Shown here piece by piece: positions 25,595 to 34,516 of a stretch of DNA of 47,854 nucleotides. Each line of letters opens with the position of its first letter. Within the stretch, counting starts at the first letter, position 1. Both the position numbers and the translations under genes were made by a program. Source of the DNA: JAJDIA01 sp031555505 (lineage in GTDB: Bacteria > Bacteroidota > Bacteroidia > Bacteroidales > Tannerellaceae). The DNA lies in contig JAVBUH010000043.1 of assembly GCA_031555505.1 (NCBI GenBank), positions 1-47,854 of the forward strand, read 5' to 3'. The notes below the pieces were generated by a model. The model was not told the DNA's origin. It worked only from the letters and a program-made list of their open reading frames with translations, and did no database searches.

Positions 25595-26086
25595 ATGAAA
25601 ACAATTATTGCTATATTTGTTAGTTCCCTGATATTATTTACCACGGAGGCGCAAGAATTTAAGCATTTCAAAGTAGGGAACGTTTTTAGTTCTGTGAGGA
25701 TTTCGCTTTTCCCCTTGGATAAGGTTTCACCACTGGATCTCGATTCAACCGATTGGGGAATGACATGGCTTCCACCCTCCTCTTATCCGGGGGATATGAA
25801 AGCAGCAGAGATAGAACGATTTAAACATTTGTTCTCCAATTTATCTCATGAAACGCAGGAATCACTGCGAAGTGTAAATTTTATGTTTTATATCGGCAAA
25901 GATTTTAGAATCACCACATATACTATTTATATAGATAAAAAGTTGCTTAATAAACAAACAGAACAATTATTGTATGATTTTGCTAATGCACATTCTGATA
26001 TGAGCTATATCAAGCCATTTGTGAAAATTCCAAAAGATTTCAAAGGATCACTTTACAATGTTTACCTCACTTGGTTTTTGAAGTGA
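25595..26086 (+). CDS. Secreted hypothetical protein
   Basis: I start at ATG 25595, where the product (163 residues) begins with a clean signal peptide ending near FTTEAQ (about residue 20). The frame stays open back to 25508 but the extra 29 residues are not signal-like and overlap the third piece of the broken lipoprotein frame. An A/T-rich stretch before the ATG is typical of Bacteroidetes starts. The mature protein has a mid-region with alternating strands (FMFYIGKDFRITTYTIYIDKK) and ends TWFLK. I do not recognise the family. It is followed by a terminator at 26135-26182. Confidence 0.65.
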   Translation: MKTIIAIFVSSLILFTTEAQEFKHFKVGNVFSSVRISLFPLDKVSPLDLDSTDWGMTWLPPSSYPGDMKAAEIERFKHLFSNLSHETQESLRSVNFMFYIGKDFRITTYTIYIDKKLLNKQTEQLLYDFANAHSDMSYIKPFVKIPKDFKGSLYNVYLTWFLK

Positions 26087-26134
26087 TGACAAACCTTCAA
26101 AAGGAGATTCTTGTAAGGCACATTCAAATTTTGA

Positions 26135-26182
26135 AAAAATCCCTGAAAAGCTGAATACGCATTTCATCTTTCAGGGATTTTT
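26135..26182. terminator. Bidirectional rho-independent terminator
   Basis: AAAAATCCCTGAAA (26135-26148) pairs perfectly with TTTCAGGGATTTTT (26169-26182), giving a 14-bp stem with A and T tracts on either side. It can serve the secreted-protein gene (+) and the oxidoreductase gene (-), which converge here. Confidence 0.85.
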
Positions 26183-26273
26183 ATAATGGTATACTGTTCA
26201 GTAATCCATACTAATTTCGCCAGTTTCAATTCCGTGATCCTACGAGAGTGGGATGTCAGGAAACATCTCCGGG

Positions 26274-27614
26274 TTATTTCTTCCTTTTCACTACCTCCAG
26301 CTTTTCGGCATCCCAGTAGATGGGGGAGCCGGAAAGGTAACTTTCGTAACACAACAGGGCAGGGGCGGCGGATTGCACGCCGAAGAGCACGTCTGAAGTG
26401 AGCGGCGTACGGTTGCGGATACCGGTGAAGAAGTTGAAGAAGTGGTCGTAATGGCCACCTTTGTAGTCTTTGCCGGCTTTGAAGACGACTTCGTTGGGAG
26501 AGATTACTTCGAAGGCATCGATCCCTTCGCCCAGTGTCGATAAGTGAGACAGGCGGGCGGTATCGACAGGTTGGAGGGTTTGCAGGGTGACCTTGTCCCA
26601 TTGCACGCGAAGTTTTCCTTCGGAGCCCACGATGAGGAAGTTCATGCTGCCCCAGGCATGCGACACGCCGTCTACATAGTTGGCTCCCAGTTGGACGGTG
26701 AAAGCGCCTACGTTGTTGCGGTCGGGGTAGTTGAAATAGCCCAGCATAATATCCGGCGTATCGCGGAAGGGGTCAAGCTTATTGTAAATGCCGCCGGTGG
26801 TATATACCTTTTCAGGGCCGTGGGCGTCGGTAATGTAATGGAGACTGGCCAGGACGTGGACAAAGAGGTCGCCGGCAATACCGGTGCTGTAGTCTTTCCA
26901 GTTGCGCCAGAAGAAGAAACGCTGGGCATCGAATTCGTGCTTCGGCGCCTTGCCGATAAACTGCTTCCACCAGATGGTCTTTTCGGAAGCGTCTGCCGGT
27001 ATGGGATACGATTCGGGGGTGCGAGGGGGACTGGTATACTGCCCGTCGATAAAGTTCACCTTGCCGATGATACCTTCCATCACCAGTTGACGGGCCTTGC
27101 GGTTACCGATCGACGCCATTCCCTGGCTACCGGCCTGGAAGTAAACGCCGCTCACCCGCTGGGCGTTGACCAGCGCTTTACCTTCTTTGAGTTTATGGAT
27201 TACCGGCTTTTCGCAATAGACATGTTTGCCGGCTTTCATCACCTCGGTGGCAATCTCCAGGTGCCAGTGATCGGGCGTAGCCACAATGATGGCATCGATA
27301 TCGGGACGGCCAATCAGCTCTTTGTAGTCTTTGGTGGTGAAGAGGTGATTGCCCCAGCGTTCGCGGGCTTTTGTCAGCCGCCCGTCGTACAGGTCGCACA
27401 CAGCCACCAATTTCACACCTTCCACCCGCAGGGCCGTATTGGTATCTTCCGTACCCTGGGTGCCACAGCCGATCAGGGCCAGGCGGATTTCCTGGTTGCT
27501 TACTGCCGGTTTACTTCCCGGCTGATTATCCCGTTCACTCCCCATCAAAAGCTGGGGAACGGCAGGCAGTACAAGGCTACCCGCCATCAGTTGCCTGATA
27601 AAGTTTCTTCGCAT
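26274..27614 (-). CDS. Gfo/Idh/MocA family oxidoreductase, exported
   Basis: A 446-residue NAD(P)-dependent oxidoreductase of the Gfo/Idh/MocA family, acting on sugars or their derivatives. The N-terminus MRRNFIRQLMAGSLVLPAVPQLLMG has a twin-arginine-like signal, as is common for this family in Bacteroidetes, so periplasmic or envelope location is likely. The Rossmann motif GCGTQG is at 49-54 and the catalytic-domain CEKP at 134-137. ATG at 27614 is chosen; an ATG two codons upstream (27620) is possible. The substrate is unknown. Confidence 0.9.
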   Translation of the reverse strand: MRRNFIRQLMAGSLVLPAVPQLLMGSERDNQPGSKPAVSNQEIRLALIGCGTQGTEDTNTALRVEGVKLVAVCDLYDGRLTKARERWGNHLFTTKDYKELIGRPDIDAIIVATPDHWHLEIATEVMKAGKHVYCEKPVIHKLKEGKALVNAQRVSGVYFQAGSQGMASIGNRKARQLVMEGIIGKVNFIDGQYTSPPRTPESYPIPADASEKTIWWKQFIGKAPKHEFDAQRFFFWRNWKDYSTGIAGDLFVHVLASLHYITDAHGPEKVYTTGGIYNKLDPFRDTPDIMLGYFNYPDRNNVGAFTVQLGANYVDGVSHAWGSMNFLIVGSEGKLRVQWDKVTLQTLQPVDTARLSHLSTLGEGIDAFEVISPNEVVFKAGKDYKGGHYDHFFNFFTGIRNRTPLTSDVLFGVQSAAPALLCYESYLSGSPIYWDAEKLEVVKRKK

Positions 27615-27654
27615 TGTCATATCGATACGTATTCAGATTTAAGTAACATAGAGG

Positions 27655-27662
27655 CAAACATA
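27655..27662 (-). promoter_or_regulatory. -7 box for the oxidoreductase gene
   Basis: TATGTTTG on the minus strand matches TAnnTTTG, about 40 bp before the start. It lies only 24 bp from the leuS -7 box on the other strand, so the two promoters are back-to-back and probably overlap. Confidence 0.55.
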
Positions 27663-27686
27663 CGAATATCGCACGAAATAAATCAC

Positions 27687-27694
27687 TACCTTTG
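27687..27694 (+). promoter_or_regulatory. -7 box for leuS
   Basis: TACCTTTG matches TAnnTTTG. Transcription starts near 27701, so the open frame's earlier start at 27692 cannot be used and ATG 27737 is preferred. Confidence 0.6.
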
Positions 27695-27736
27695 TGCCTT
27701 AAAATGATTAAGATACCTAAAAAAGATAGATTGGTG

Positions 27737-30574
27737 ATGGAGTACAATTTCAGAGAGATCGAACGAAAGTGGCAGGACTATTGGAATGCCCATGCGGTGT
27801 ATAAGGTGGAAATGAACCCGGAAAAGCCGAAGTATTACGTGTTGGATATGTTTCCGTATCCGTCGGGAGCAGGGCTACACGTAGGCCATCCGCTCGGTTA
27901 TATCGCCTCTGATATCTTTTCCCGTTACAAACGACTGAATGGTTTCAACGTGCTGCACCCGATGGGATACGACGCCTACGGATTGCCGGCCGAACAATAT
28001 GCGATCCAGACCGGACAACATCCGGCCATCACCACCGAAAACAACATCCGCCGCTACCGCGAGCAGATGGACAAGATCGGTTTCTCTTTCGACTGGAACC
28101 GTGAAGTACGTACCAGCGAACCTGCATACTATCACTGGACACAGTGGGCATTTATCCGGATGTTCAACAGCTACTATTGTAAGGATGAAAAGCAGGCACG
28201 CCCTATCGAAGAGTTGGTACAGGCCTTCGAACAGGTAGGAACCTGTGGAATGAATATTGCCTGCAGCGAAGAACTCGCGTTCACAGCCGACGAATGGAAA
28301 GCCAAAAGCGAAAAGGAAAAACAGGAAATACTCCTGAACTACCGCCTGGCTTACCTGGGCGACACGATGGTGAACTGGTGCCCGGCGCTGGGTACGGTAC
28401 TGGCTAACGATGAAGTGGTGAACGGTTTATCCGAGCGCGGTGGTTATCCGGTAGAACAGAAAGTGATGCGCCAGTGGTGCCTTCGCGTATCTGCCTACGC
28501 CCAGCGCCTGTTGGACGGCTTGGAAACGATCGACTGGACCGATTCGCTGAAAGAGACACAGCGCAACTGGATCGGCCGCAGTGAAGGGGCTGAGATGCAG
28601 TTTAAGGTAAAGGATGCGGATATCGAATTCACCATCTTTACCACCCGTGCCGATACGATATTCGGTGTCACCTTTATGGTATTGGCGCCGGAAAGCGAAC
28701 TGACTGATCAACTCACCACGCCCGAACAACGACAGGCTGTGGAAGACTATAAGGCTGCCACCAAGAAAAAAACCGAACGCGAACGCATCGCCGACCGCAA
28801 GGTGACCGGCGTATTCTCGGGGTCGTATGCCATCAATCCGTTGACCGGCGAGGCTATCCCCGTCTGGATAAGCGACTATGTACTGGCCGGATACGGAACA
28901 GGTGCCATCATGGCTGTACCGGGACACGACAGTCGTGACTATGCGTTTGCCAAACATTTCAACCTGCCGATCGTTCCATTGATCGAAGGTTGCGATATTT
29001 CGGAAGACAGTTTCGATGCCAAGGAAGGCATTATGACCAACTCCCCGGTGCCGGGTAAAGGTATCCCGGGCGGCTTGGTATTGAACGGACTGGAAGTACA
29101 GGAAGCCATCGCCAAAACAAAGGAATACATCCGGGAAAAAGGCCTGGGCCGGGTGAAGGTGAACTTCCGCCTGCGCGACGCCATCTTCAGCCGCCAGCGT
29201 TACTGGGGCGAACCGTTCCCCGTCTACTACGATGCCGACGGTATGCCACAGATGCTGCCGCTGGACAAGCTGCCGCTCGAACTGCCGGATGTAGACCGCT
29301 TCCTGCCCACAGCTACCGGCGAACCTCCCCTGGGCAACGCCACCAAATGGGCGTGGGACAGCGTGAACGAAAAGGTAGTGGAAACAGCGAAGATCGACCA
29401 CAAAACCATCTTCCCGCTTGAGTTGAATACCATGCCGGGTTTTGCCGGATCATCAGCCTATTATACCCGCTACGAAGATCCGCACAACGCTACCGGATTG
29501 GTAGACCAAACAGTGAACGGATACTGGCGGAGCGTAGACCTCTATATCGGTGGTACGGAACACGCAACGGGCCACCTTATTTACAGCCGTTTCTGGAATA
29601 AATTCCTCTTCGACTTGGGTATCGTTTGTGAAGACGAACCTTTCAAAAAGCTCATCAACCAGGGTATGATCCAGGGTCGTTCCAACTTCGTATACCGCAT
29701 CAATGATACAAACACATTCGTTTCACTTAATTTGAAAGAACAATACGATGTAACACCCTTGCATGTGGATGTGAACATTGTAAGCAACGATATACTGGAT
29801 ACCGAAGCGTTCCGCAACTGGAATCCGGAATACAAAACGGCCGAGTTTATCCTCGAAGACGGTAAGTACGTCTGCGGATGGGCCGTAGAAAAGATGTCGA
29901 AGTCGATGTACAACGTAGTCAACCCCGACATGATCGTGGAGAAATACGGTGCCGATACCTTGCGTCTGTATGAAATGTTCCTCGGACCGCTGGAACAATC
30001 CAAGCCGTGGGATACAAACGGTATCGACGGGGTATTCCGCTTTCTGAAAAAGTTGTGGAGCTTGTTCTACGGTAACACGGATGCGTTGCAGGTAACGGAT
30101 GATACACCGACAGCCGACGAACTGAAAGCATTGCACAAACTGATCAAAAAAGCAGTCCACGATATCGAACATTTCTCGTTCAACACCTCCGTGAGCGCCT
30201 TTATGATCTGCGTGAACGAACTCTACACACTGAAATGCAGCAAGAAAGCCATCCTGGAGCAATTGCTCATTGTATTGGCTCCCTTCGCGCCGCACATCAC
30301 GGAAGAGTTGTGGCATACATTGGGACATACCTCTACCATCTGTGATGCACCCTGGCCTGCTTTCAATGAAGCCTATCTGAAAGAAAACAGCGTCACGTAC
30401 GCCATCTCATTCAACGGTAAAACCCGTTATAACCTGGAATTGCCGGCCGATATGCCGAAAGAAGAGGTGGAAAAGGCAGCGCTCGGTCATGAAAGTTCCG
30501 CTAAATGGATGGACGGCAAAGCACCGAAGAAGGTGATTGTCGTACCAGGCAAAATCGTCAATATCGTGGTTTAA
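27737..30574 (+). CDS. leuS: Leucyl-tRNA synthetase
   Basis: LeuRS charges tRNA(Leu) in the cytosol. From ATG 27737 the product is 945 residues, the usual size. The class I HIGH motif appears as HVGH (48-51), the CP1 editing domain includes TTRADTIFGVTFMV (about residues 300-314), and KMSKS is at 719-723. The frame continues upstream to 27692, but that overlaps the promoter. A YitT-family gene begins 2 bp after the stop. Confidence 0.97.
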   Translation: MEYNFREIERKWQDYWNAHAVYKVEMNPEKPKYYVLDMFPYPSGAGLHVGHPLGYIASDIFSRYKRLNGFNVLHPMGYDAYGLPAEQYAIQTGQHPAITTENNIRRYREQMDKIGFSFDWNREVRTSEPAYYHWTQWAFIRMFNSYYCKDEKQARPIEELVQAFEQVGTCGMNIACSEELAFTADEWKAKSEKEKQEILLNYRLAYLGDTMVNWCPALGTVLANDEVVNGLSERGGYPVEQKVMRQWCLRVSAYAQRLLDGLETIDWTDSLKETQRNWIGRSEGAEMQFKVKDADIEFTIFTTRADTIFGVTFMVLAPESELTDQLTTPEQRQAVEDYKAATKKKTERERIADRKVTGVFSGSYAINPLTGEAIPVWISDYVLAGYGTGAIMAVPGHDSRDYAFAKHFNLPIVPLIEGCDISEDSFDAKEGIMTNSPVPGKGIPGGLVLNGLEVQEAIAKTKEYIREKGLGRVKVNFRLRDAIFSRQRYWGEPFPVYYDADGMPQMLPLDKLPLELPDVDRFLPTATGEPPLGNATKWAWDSVNEKVVETAKIDHKTIFPLELNTMPGFAGSSAYYTRYEDPHNATGLVDQTVNGYWRSVDLYIGGTEHATGHLIYSRFWNKFLFDLGIVCEDEPFKKLINQGMIQGRSNFVYRINDTNTFVSLNLKEQYDVTPLHVDVNIVSNDILDTEAFRNWNPEYKTAEFILEDGKYVCGWAVEKMSKSMYNVVNPDMIVEKYGADTLRLYEMFLGPLEQSKPWDTNGIDGVFRFLKKLWSLFYGNTDALQVTDDTPTADELKALHKLIKKAVHDIEHFSFNTSVSAFMICVNELYTLKCSKKAILEQLLIVLAPFAPHITEELWHTLGHTSTICDAPWPAFNEAYLKENSVTYAISFNGKTRYNLELPADMPKEEVEKAALGHESSAKWMDGKAPKKVIVVPGKIVNIVV

Positions 30575-30576
30575 GT

Positions 30577-31452
30577 ATGAGCAAAAAGATCATTCGTCGT
30601 GCCTACGATTCTGTACAGGACTATGTGATCATTTTTATCGGAACCCTCCTGTACGGGTTCGCTTTCAACGGATTTATCCTTGCAAATGAAATTGTGACGG
30701 GAGGGGTAAGCGGTATCGGTGCGCTTATCTTCTTCGCCACAAAGATACCGGTTTCGGTGTCATACCTGGTCATCAACCTGGTGCTGCTGGCTTTTGCTTT
30801 TAAGGTACTGGGATTGAAATTCCTGATTAAAACGATTTTTGGGGTGGCTTCGCTTTCCCTGTCGTTGTCGTTTTTTGAATGGCTATTGGGCGGCAATCCC
30901 ATTATCCACGACGAACCGTTTATGTCTATCATTATCGGTGGCGCCCTTTGCGGAACCGGACTCGGGTTGATCTTTTCTGTCAACGGAAGCACAGGCGGAA
31001 CAGATATCATTGCGGCTATCATCAATAAATACAAGCATGTATCGATCGGTACCGGGTTGCTGATACTGGATTTTATTATCATCAGCAGCTCGTGGTTTAT
31101 CTTTGCCGACATCCAAAAGATTGTATTCGGTTTTGTGGAAATGGTGGTGAGCAATTATATGCTCGACCGTGTGATCAACGGCAATCGGCAATCGGTACAG
31201 TTTCTTATCTTTTCGCAGAAATACGATGAGATTACCGAACGTATCCTGATCGATATGGGACGTGGCTGTACCCTGTTGGAAGGTGAAGGGGGATACTCCA
31301 AGCGCCCCATCAAAGTAGTGGTATTGCTGGCAAAGAATTCAGAATCATTAACCATTTTCAGGCTGGTAAAAGGAGTAGATCCCCAGGCGTTTATCTCACA
31401 AAGCCTGGTGAAAGGGGTGTATGGCGAAGGATTCGACCAGATCAAGACCTGA
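30577..31452 (+). CDS. YitT family membrane protein
   Basis: A 291-residue protein starting MSKKIIRRAYDS (ATG 30577; the open frame reaches 30505 but overlaps leuS). Five to six membrane segments occupy the first 190 residues (YitT/DUF161 part), followed by a soluble DUF2179-type domain of about 80 residues ending near GEGFDQIKT. The function of the family is not established. The 2-bp spacing after leuS indicates co-transcription. Confidence 0.88.
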   Translation: MSKKIIRRAYDSVQDYVIIFIGTLLYGFAFNGFILANEIVTGGVSGIGALIFFATKIPVSVSYLVINLVLLAFAFKVLGLKFLIKTIFGVASLSLSLSFFEWLLGGNPIIHDEPFMSIIIGGALCGTGLGLIFSVNGSTGGTDIIAAIINKYKHVSIGTGLLILDFIIISSSWFIFADIQKIVFGFVEMVVSNYMLDRVINGNRQSVQFLIFSQKYDEITERILIDMGRGCTLLEGEGGYSKRPIKVVVLLAKNSESLTIFRLVKGVDPQAFISQSLVKGVYGEGFDQIKT

Positions 31453-31497
31453 CAGACATTCGCCGGATAGCAGCGCTGTTTTCTTCCCAATATTGCT

Positions 31498-31534
31498 GAA
31501 ACGTATACTAAACAATCAAGTATATACGTTTTGT
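31498..31534 (+). terminator. Possible terminator after the YitT gene
   Basis: AAACGTATAC and GTATATACGTTT form an imperfect inverted repeat (a 2-nt insertion) and are followed by a T-rich run. It lies between the YitT and rdgB genes. Confidence 0.45.
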
Positions 31535-31580
31535 TTATTGTATTGTACAGCTTGAATACTCACAGAAATATACCTAAAGG

Positions 31581-32165
31581 ATGAAAACAGTTGTATTCGC
31601 AACGAACAACAAGCATAAACTGGATGAAGTAAGAAAGATCACCGCAGATCTGGTGCATATCGTCAGCCTGGAAGAGATCGGTTGCCGGGATGATATACCC
31701 GAAACCGCCGACACATTGGAAGGAAATGCGTTACAAAAAGCCCGTTATATCAAGGAACATTACGGCTACGACTGTTTTGCCGACGATACGGGTCTGGAAG
31801 TGGAAGCGCTGGACAATGCTCCCGGCGTCTATTCGGCCCGGTATGCCGGACCGGTTCATGACGCGCAAGCCAATATGCTGAAGTTGCTGCAGGCGATGGA
31901 TGGGAAAACAAACCGGAAAGCCCGTTTCCGTACCGCCATCGCTTTGCTGTCCAACGGGGATGAATACCTGTTTGAAGGAGTCATCAACGGCACGATCATC
32001 CATGAAAAGAAAGGATCGGCCGGCTTTGGTTACGATCCGCTGTTCCAGCCCGACGGTTTTAAACAAACCTTTGCCGAACTGGGAGAAGACATCAAAAATA
32101 CAATCAGCCATCGGGCGCTTGCCGTTCGCAAACTGGCCGATTTCTTATCCACTTTACCCGAATAA
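31581..32165 (+). CDS. rdgB: XTP/dITP diphosphatase (RdgB/HAM1)
   Basis: A 194-residue house-cleaning pyrophosphatase that removes ITP, dITP and XTP. The phosphate-binding TNNKHK is at 8-13, and the conserved catalytic-site segment FADDTGLEV is at about 66-74. GFGYDPLF and SHRALA, both family hallmarks near the C-terminus, are present. The porZ-like gene starts 3 bp after the stop, so they probably share a transcript. Confidence 0.95.
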   Translation: MKTVVFATNNKHKLDEVRKITADLVHIVSLEEIGCRDDIPETADTLEGNALQKARYIKEHYGYDCFADDTGLEVEALDNAPGVYSARYAGPVHDAQANMLKLLQAMDGKTNRKARFRTAIALLSNGDEYLFEGVINGTIIHEKKGSAGFGYDPLFQPDGFKQTFAELGEDIKNTISHRALAVRKLADFLSTLPE

Positions 32166-32168
32166 ACA

Positions 32169-34505
32169 ATGAAAAAGATCTTATCAGTCCTGCTCTTATC
32201 CTGTTGCTTATCCTTTACGGTAGCCGCACAGGGAACAGGTACGTGGCAATCGCACCTGTCTTACCACAACACCACAGCTGTAGCCGAAACAAACGAATAT
32301 GTGTTTGCATTGGCCAATAACTCACTGTATAGCTATAACAAGACAGACAACAGCCTGAAATTCTATTCCACCCTGAATGGATTAAGCGATACATTTATCA
32401 GCCAGATCGGATATAATACGGAAGTAAACAAATTGGTGATTACCTATACCAACGGGAACATCGATCTGTTCCAGCCGGATAATGGCAGCGTGAAGAACCT
32501 TCCTTTCCTGAAGCAGGATATCACCATACAGGACCCGACAGTGAATAGTGTATATATGTATAAGGAATATGCCTACCTGTCTACTGCTTTCGGAATCGTT
32601 GTGGTCAATTTGAAGAAAGAGGAGATCACCGATACATACAAGCTGCAAACGGGTGTTTATTCTACCTATATCAACGGAAATACGATTTATGCAGCTACCA
32701 AAGATAAAGGTGTGTTACAGGCTTCACTCACAGCCAATTTGCTGGATTACCATAGCTGGGAAACATATCCGATGGCGATCAGTACCACGGATACCGTAAA
32801 GGATATCTGCTTTTTCTCCGGTATGTTTGCTTTCTACCTCAACAGTACTGCTAATAATGGTGTGTATTACCGGCAGGCTGACGGGAGCATCCAATCCATT
32901 AAAAAAGACGCTACACTAAAAGGGGTTACCATCCAAAACGGCAAGCTGATCGCCTACGGATCAACCTGCGCCCTGATCATGTCGTCCTTTACGGAATCGT
33001 TTTCGATCCATAACAGCCCCGTTAACGGCATTTCATCATTGAAAGACCCCAACATCTTCTGGATAGCTTCGGGCGACGCAGGACTGAAAGGAGTACGTAC
33101 AAACGGGAATACAGCCGAATTGATCGTTTCCGACCTGGCAACAGACAGCCCCATACGCAACCTGGATGCATACATGACTTTCCATAACAATAAACTATTG
33201 GTAGCCGGTGGTAGCCGGTGGAATGAACGGGGAGAAAAACCGGGTACATTGATGACATACGAAAATGGTGAATGGTATAACTTCGATCAGGCAGCGATCA
33301 TAAAAGCAAGTGGTGTACAATTCAAAGACGTCACATGCGTGGCGGTAGACCCAACGGATGAAAATCATTACTATGCTTCTACATGGGGAGAAGGTGTGTT
33401 TGAATGTAAAGACAATCAATTTGTCACTTTATATAATCACAAAAACAGTTCATTACAATCTGTTTACCCAGGCGAAAAATCAGAGAATAACTATATTCGT
33501 GTAGAAGGTCTTTGCTTTGACAAAAACAATAACCTGTGGATGACCAACAGCAGCGTAAGTACCGGCATCAAAGTACTGAAAGCAGACGGAACCTGGAGTA
33601 GCCTGTCCGGAACAAAATATACACAGTTAAATGGTATAGATTTGATAGACAAAATACTAATCACTTCCAAGAACAACCATAAGTGGGTAAACATCCTGCG
33701 GAAAAGTTCCTTCATCTTCGTATTTGATGATAATGGTACGATCGACGATACGTCTGACGACCGGGTGAAAAAAATCGAAACCTTCGTCCAAAGTTCAGCA
33801 ACGATCAATGCATCTGCTTATAACTGCATGGTAGAGGATCAGAAGAACAATACGATCTGGATCGGTACCAATATAGGTCCGTTGATCTGTCTGAACCCTG
33901 ATAAAGTATTCGACAGTGCAGACACCTACTTTACAGCTTATCGTCCCATACGGGAAGGAGAAGATGGTCTGGCAGGCTATCTGTTGCAAGGAGAGAATAT
34001 CCAGGCGATTGCTGTCGACGGTGGCAACCGGAAATGGCTCGGTACACAGTCGGCCGGTATCTTTGTCGTATCGGAAGATGGTTCGGAAACGATCGAACAT
34101 TTTTCTACCGATAATGCGCCGCTTCCTTCCAATAATGTCAACAGCCTTGCTATCAACCCGCTTACCGGTGAAGTATTTGTCGGTACCGATAAAGGGATGG
34201 TGTCTTACATGAGCGGTGCCACGGAAGGCGGTGAAACCTATTCGGATGTGTATGCCTACCCCAATCCGGTTCGGCCCGAACATAATGACCAGGTAACGAT
34301 TACCGGCCTGATGAACGATTCAAATGTAAAGATAACCGACCTCAATGGCAATCTCATCTATCAGGCTAAATCTGTCGGCGGCCAACTTACCTGGAATTGC
34401 CGGAAAAAGAACGGTGAACGGGTAGCTACAGGTATCTATCTGGTTCTTGCTTCTCAACCCGACCGGGGAGAAAGTGTAGTAACAAAGATTATGGTGATAA
34501 AATAA
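32169..34505 (+). CDS. PorZ-like beta-propeller protein of the type IX secretion system
   Basis: A 778-residue secreted protein: signal peptide (about 1-20, ending TVAAQ), two consecutive beta-propeller blocks of two-component-regulator-propeller type (about 25-670), and a C-terminal Ig-like sorting domain (about 690-778, including YPNPVRPEHNDQVTITGL and ending KIMVIK). This layout matches PorZ, which in Porphyromonas gingivalis is on the cell surface and supports delivery of anionic LPS to type IX cargo. Whether the full secretion system exists in this organism cannot be judged from this window. Confidence 0.8.
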   Translation: MKKILSVLLLSCCLSFTVAAQGTGTWQSHLSYHNTTAVAETNEYVFALANNSLYSYNKTDNSLKFYSTLNGLSDTFISQIGYNTEVNKLVITYTNGNIDLFQPDNGSVKNLPFLKQDITIQDPTVNSVYMYKEYAYLSTAFGIVVVNLKKEEITDTYKLQTGVYSTYINGNTIYAATKDKGVLQASLTANLLDYHSWETYPMAISTTDTVKDICFFSGMFAFYLNSTANNGVYYRQADGSIQSIKKDATLKGVTIQNGKLIAYGSTCALIMSSFTESFSIHNSPVNGISSLKDPNIFWIASGDAGLKGVRTNGNTAELIVSDLATDSPIRNLDAYMTFHNNKLLVAGGSRWNERGEKPGTLMTYENGEWYNFDQAAIIKASGVQFKDVTCVAVDPTDENHYYASTWGEGVFECKDNQFVTLYNHKNSSLQSVYPGEKSENNYIRVEGLCFDKNNNLWMTNSSVSTGIKVLKADGTWSSLSGTKYTQLNGIDLIDKILITSKNNHKWVNILRKSSFIFVFDDNGTIDDTSDDRVKKIETFVQSSATINASAYNCMVEDQKNNTIWIGTNIGPLICLNPDKVFDSADTYFTAYRPIREGEDGLAGYLLQGENIQAIAVDGGNRKWLGTQSAGIFVVSEDGSETIEHFSTDNAPLPSNNVNSLAINPLTGEVFVGTDKGMVSYMSGATEGGETYSDVYAYPNPVRPEHNDQVTITGLMNDSNVKITDLNGNLIYQAKSVGGQLTWNCRKKNGERVATGIYLVLASQPDRGESVVTKIMVIK

Positions 34506-34516
34506 GGAAATACCGG

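Noticed and set aside
26544..27707. 387-residue plus-strand frame opposite the oxidoreductase gene
   Set aside because: Shadow of a well-supported Gfo/Idh/MocA gene; it also runs through the leuS promoter.
28427..29401. 324-residue minus-strand frame opposite leuS
   Set aside because: Antisense to conserved leuS and without domain similarity.
33202..33222. Tandem GTAGCCGGTG repeat inside the porZ-like gene
   Set aside because: Only two 10-bp copies within coding sequence, and the frame is preserved; no sign of a functional element.
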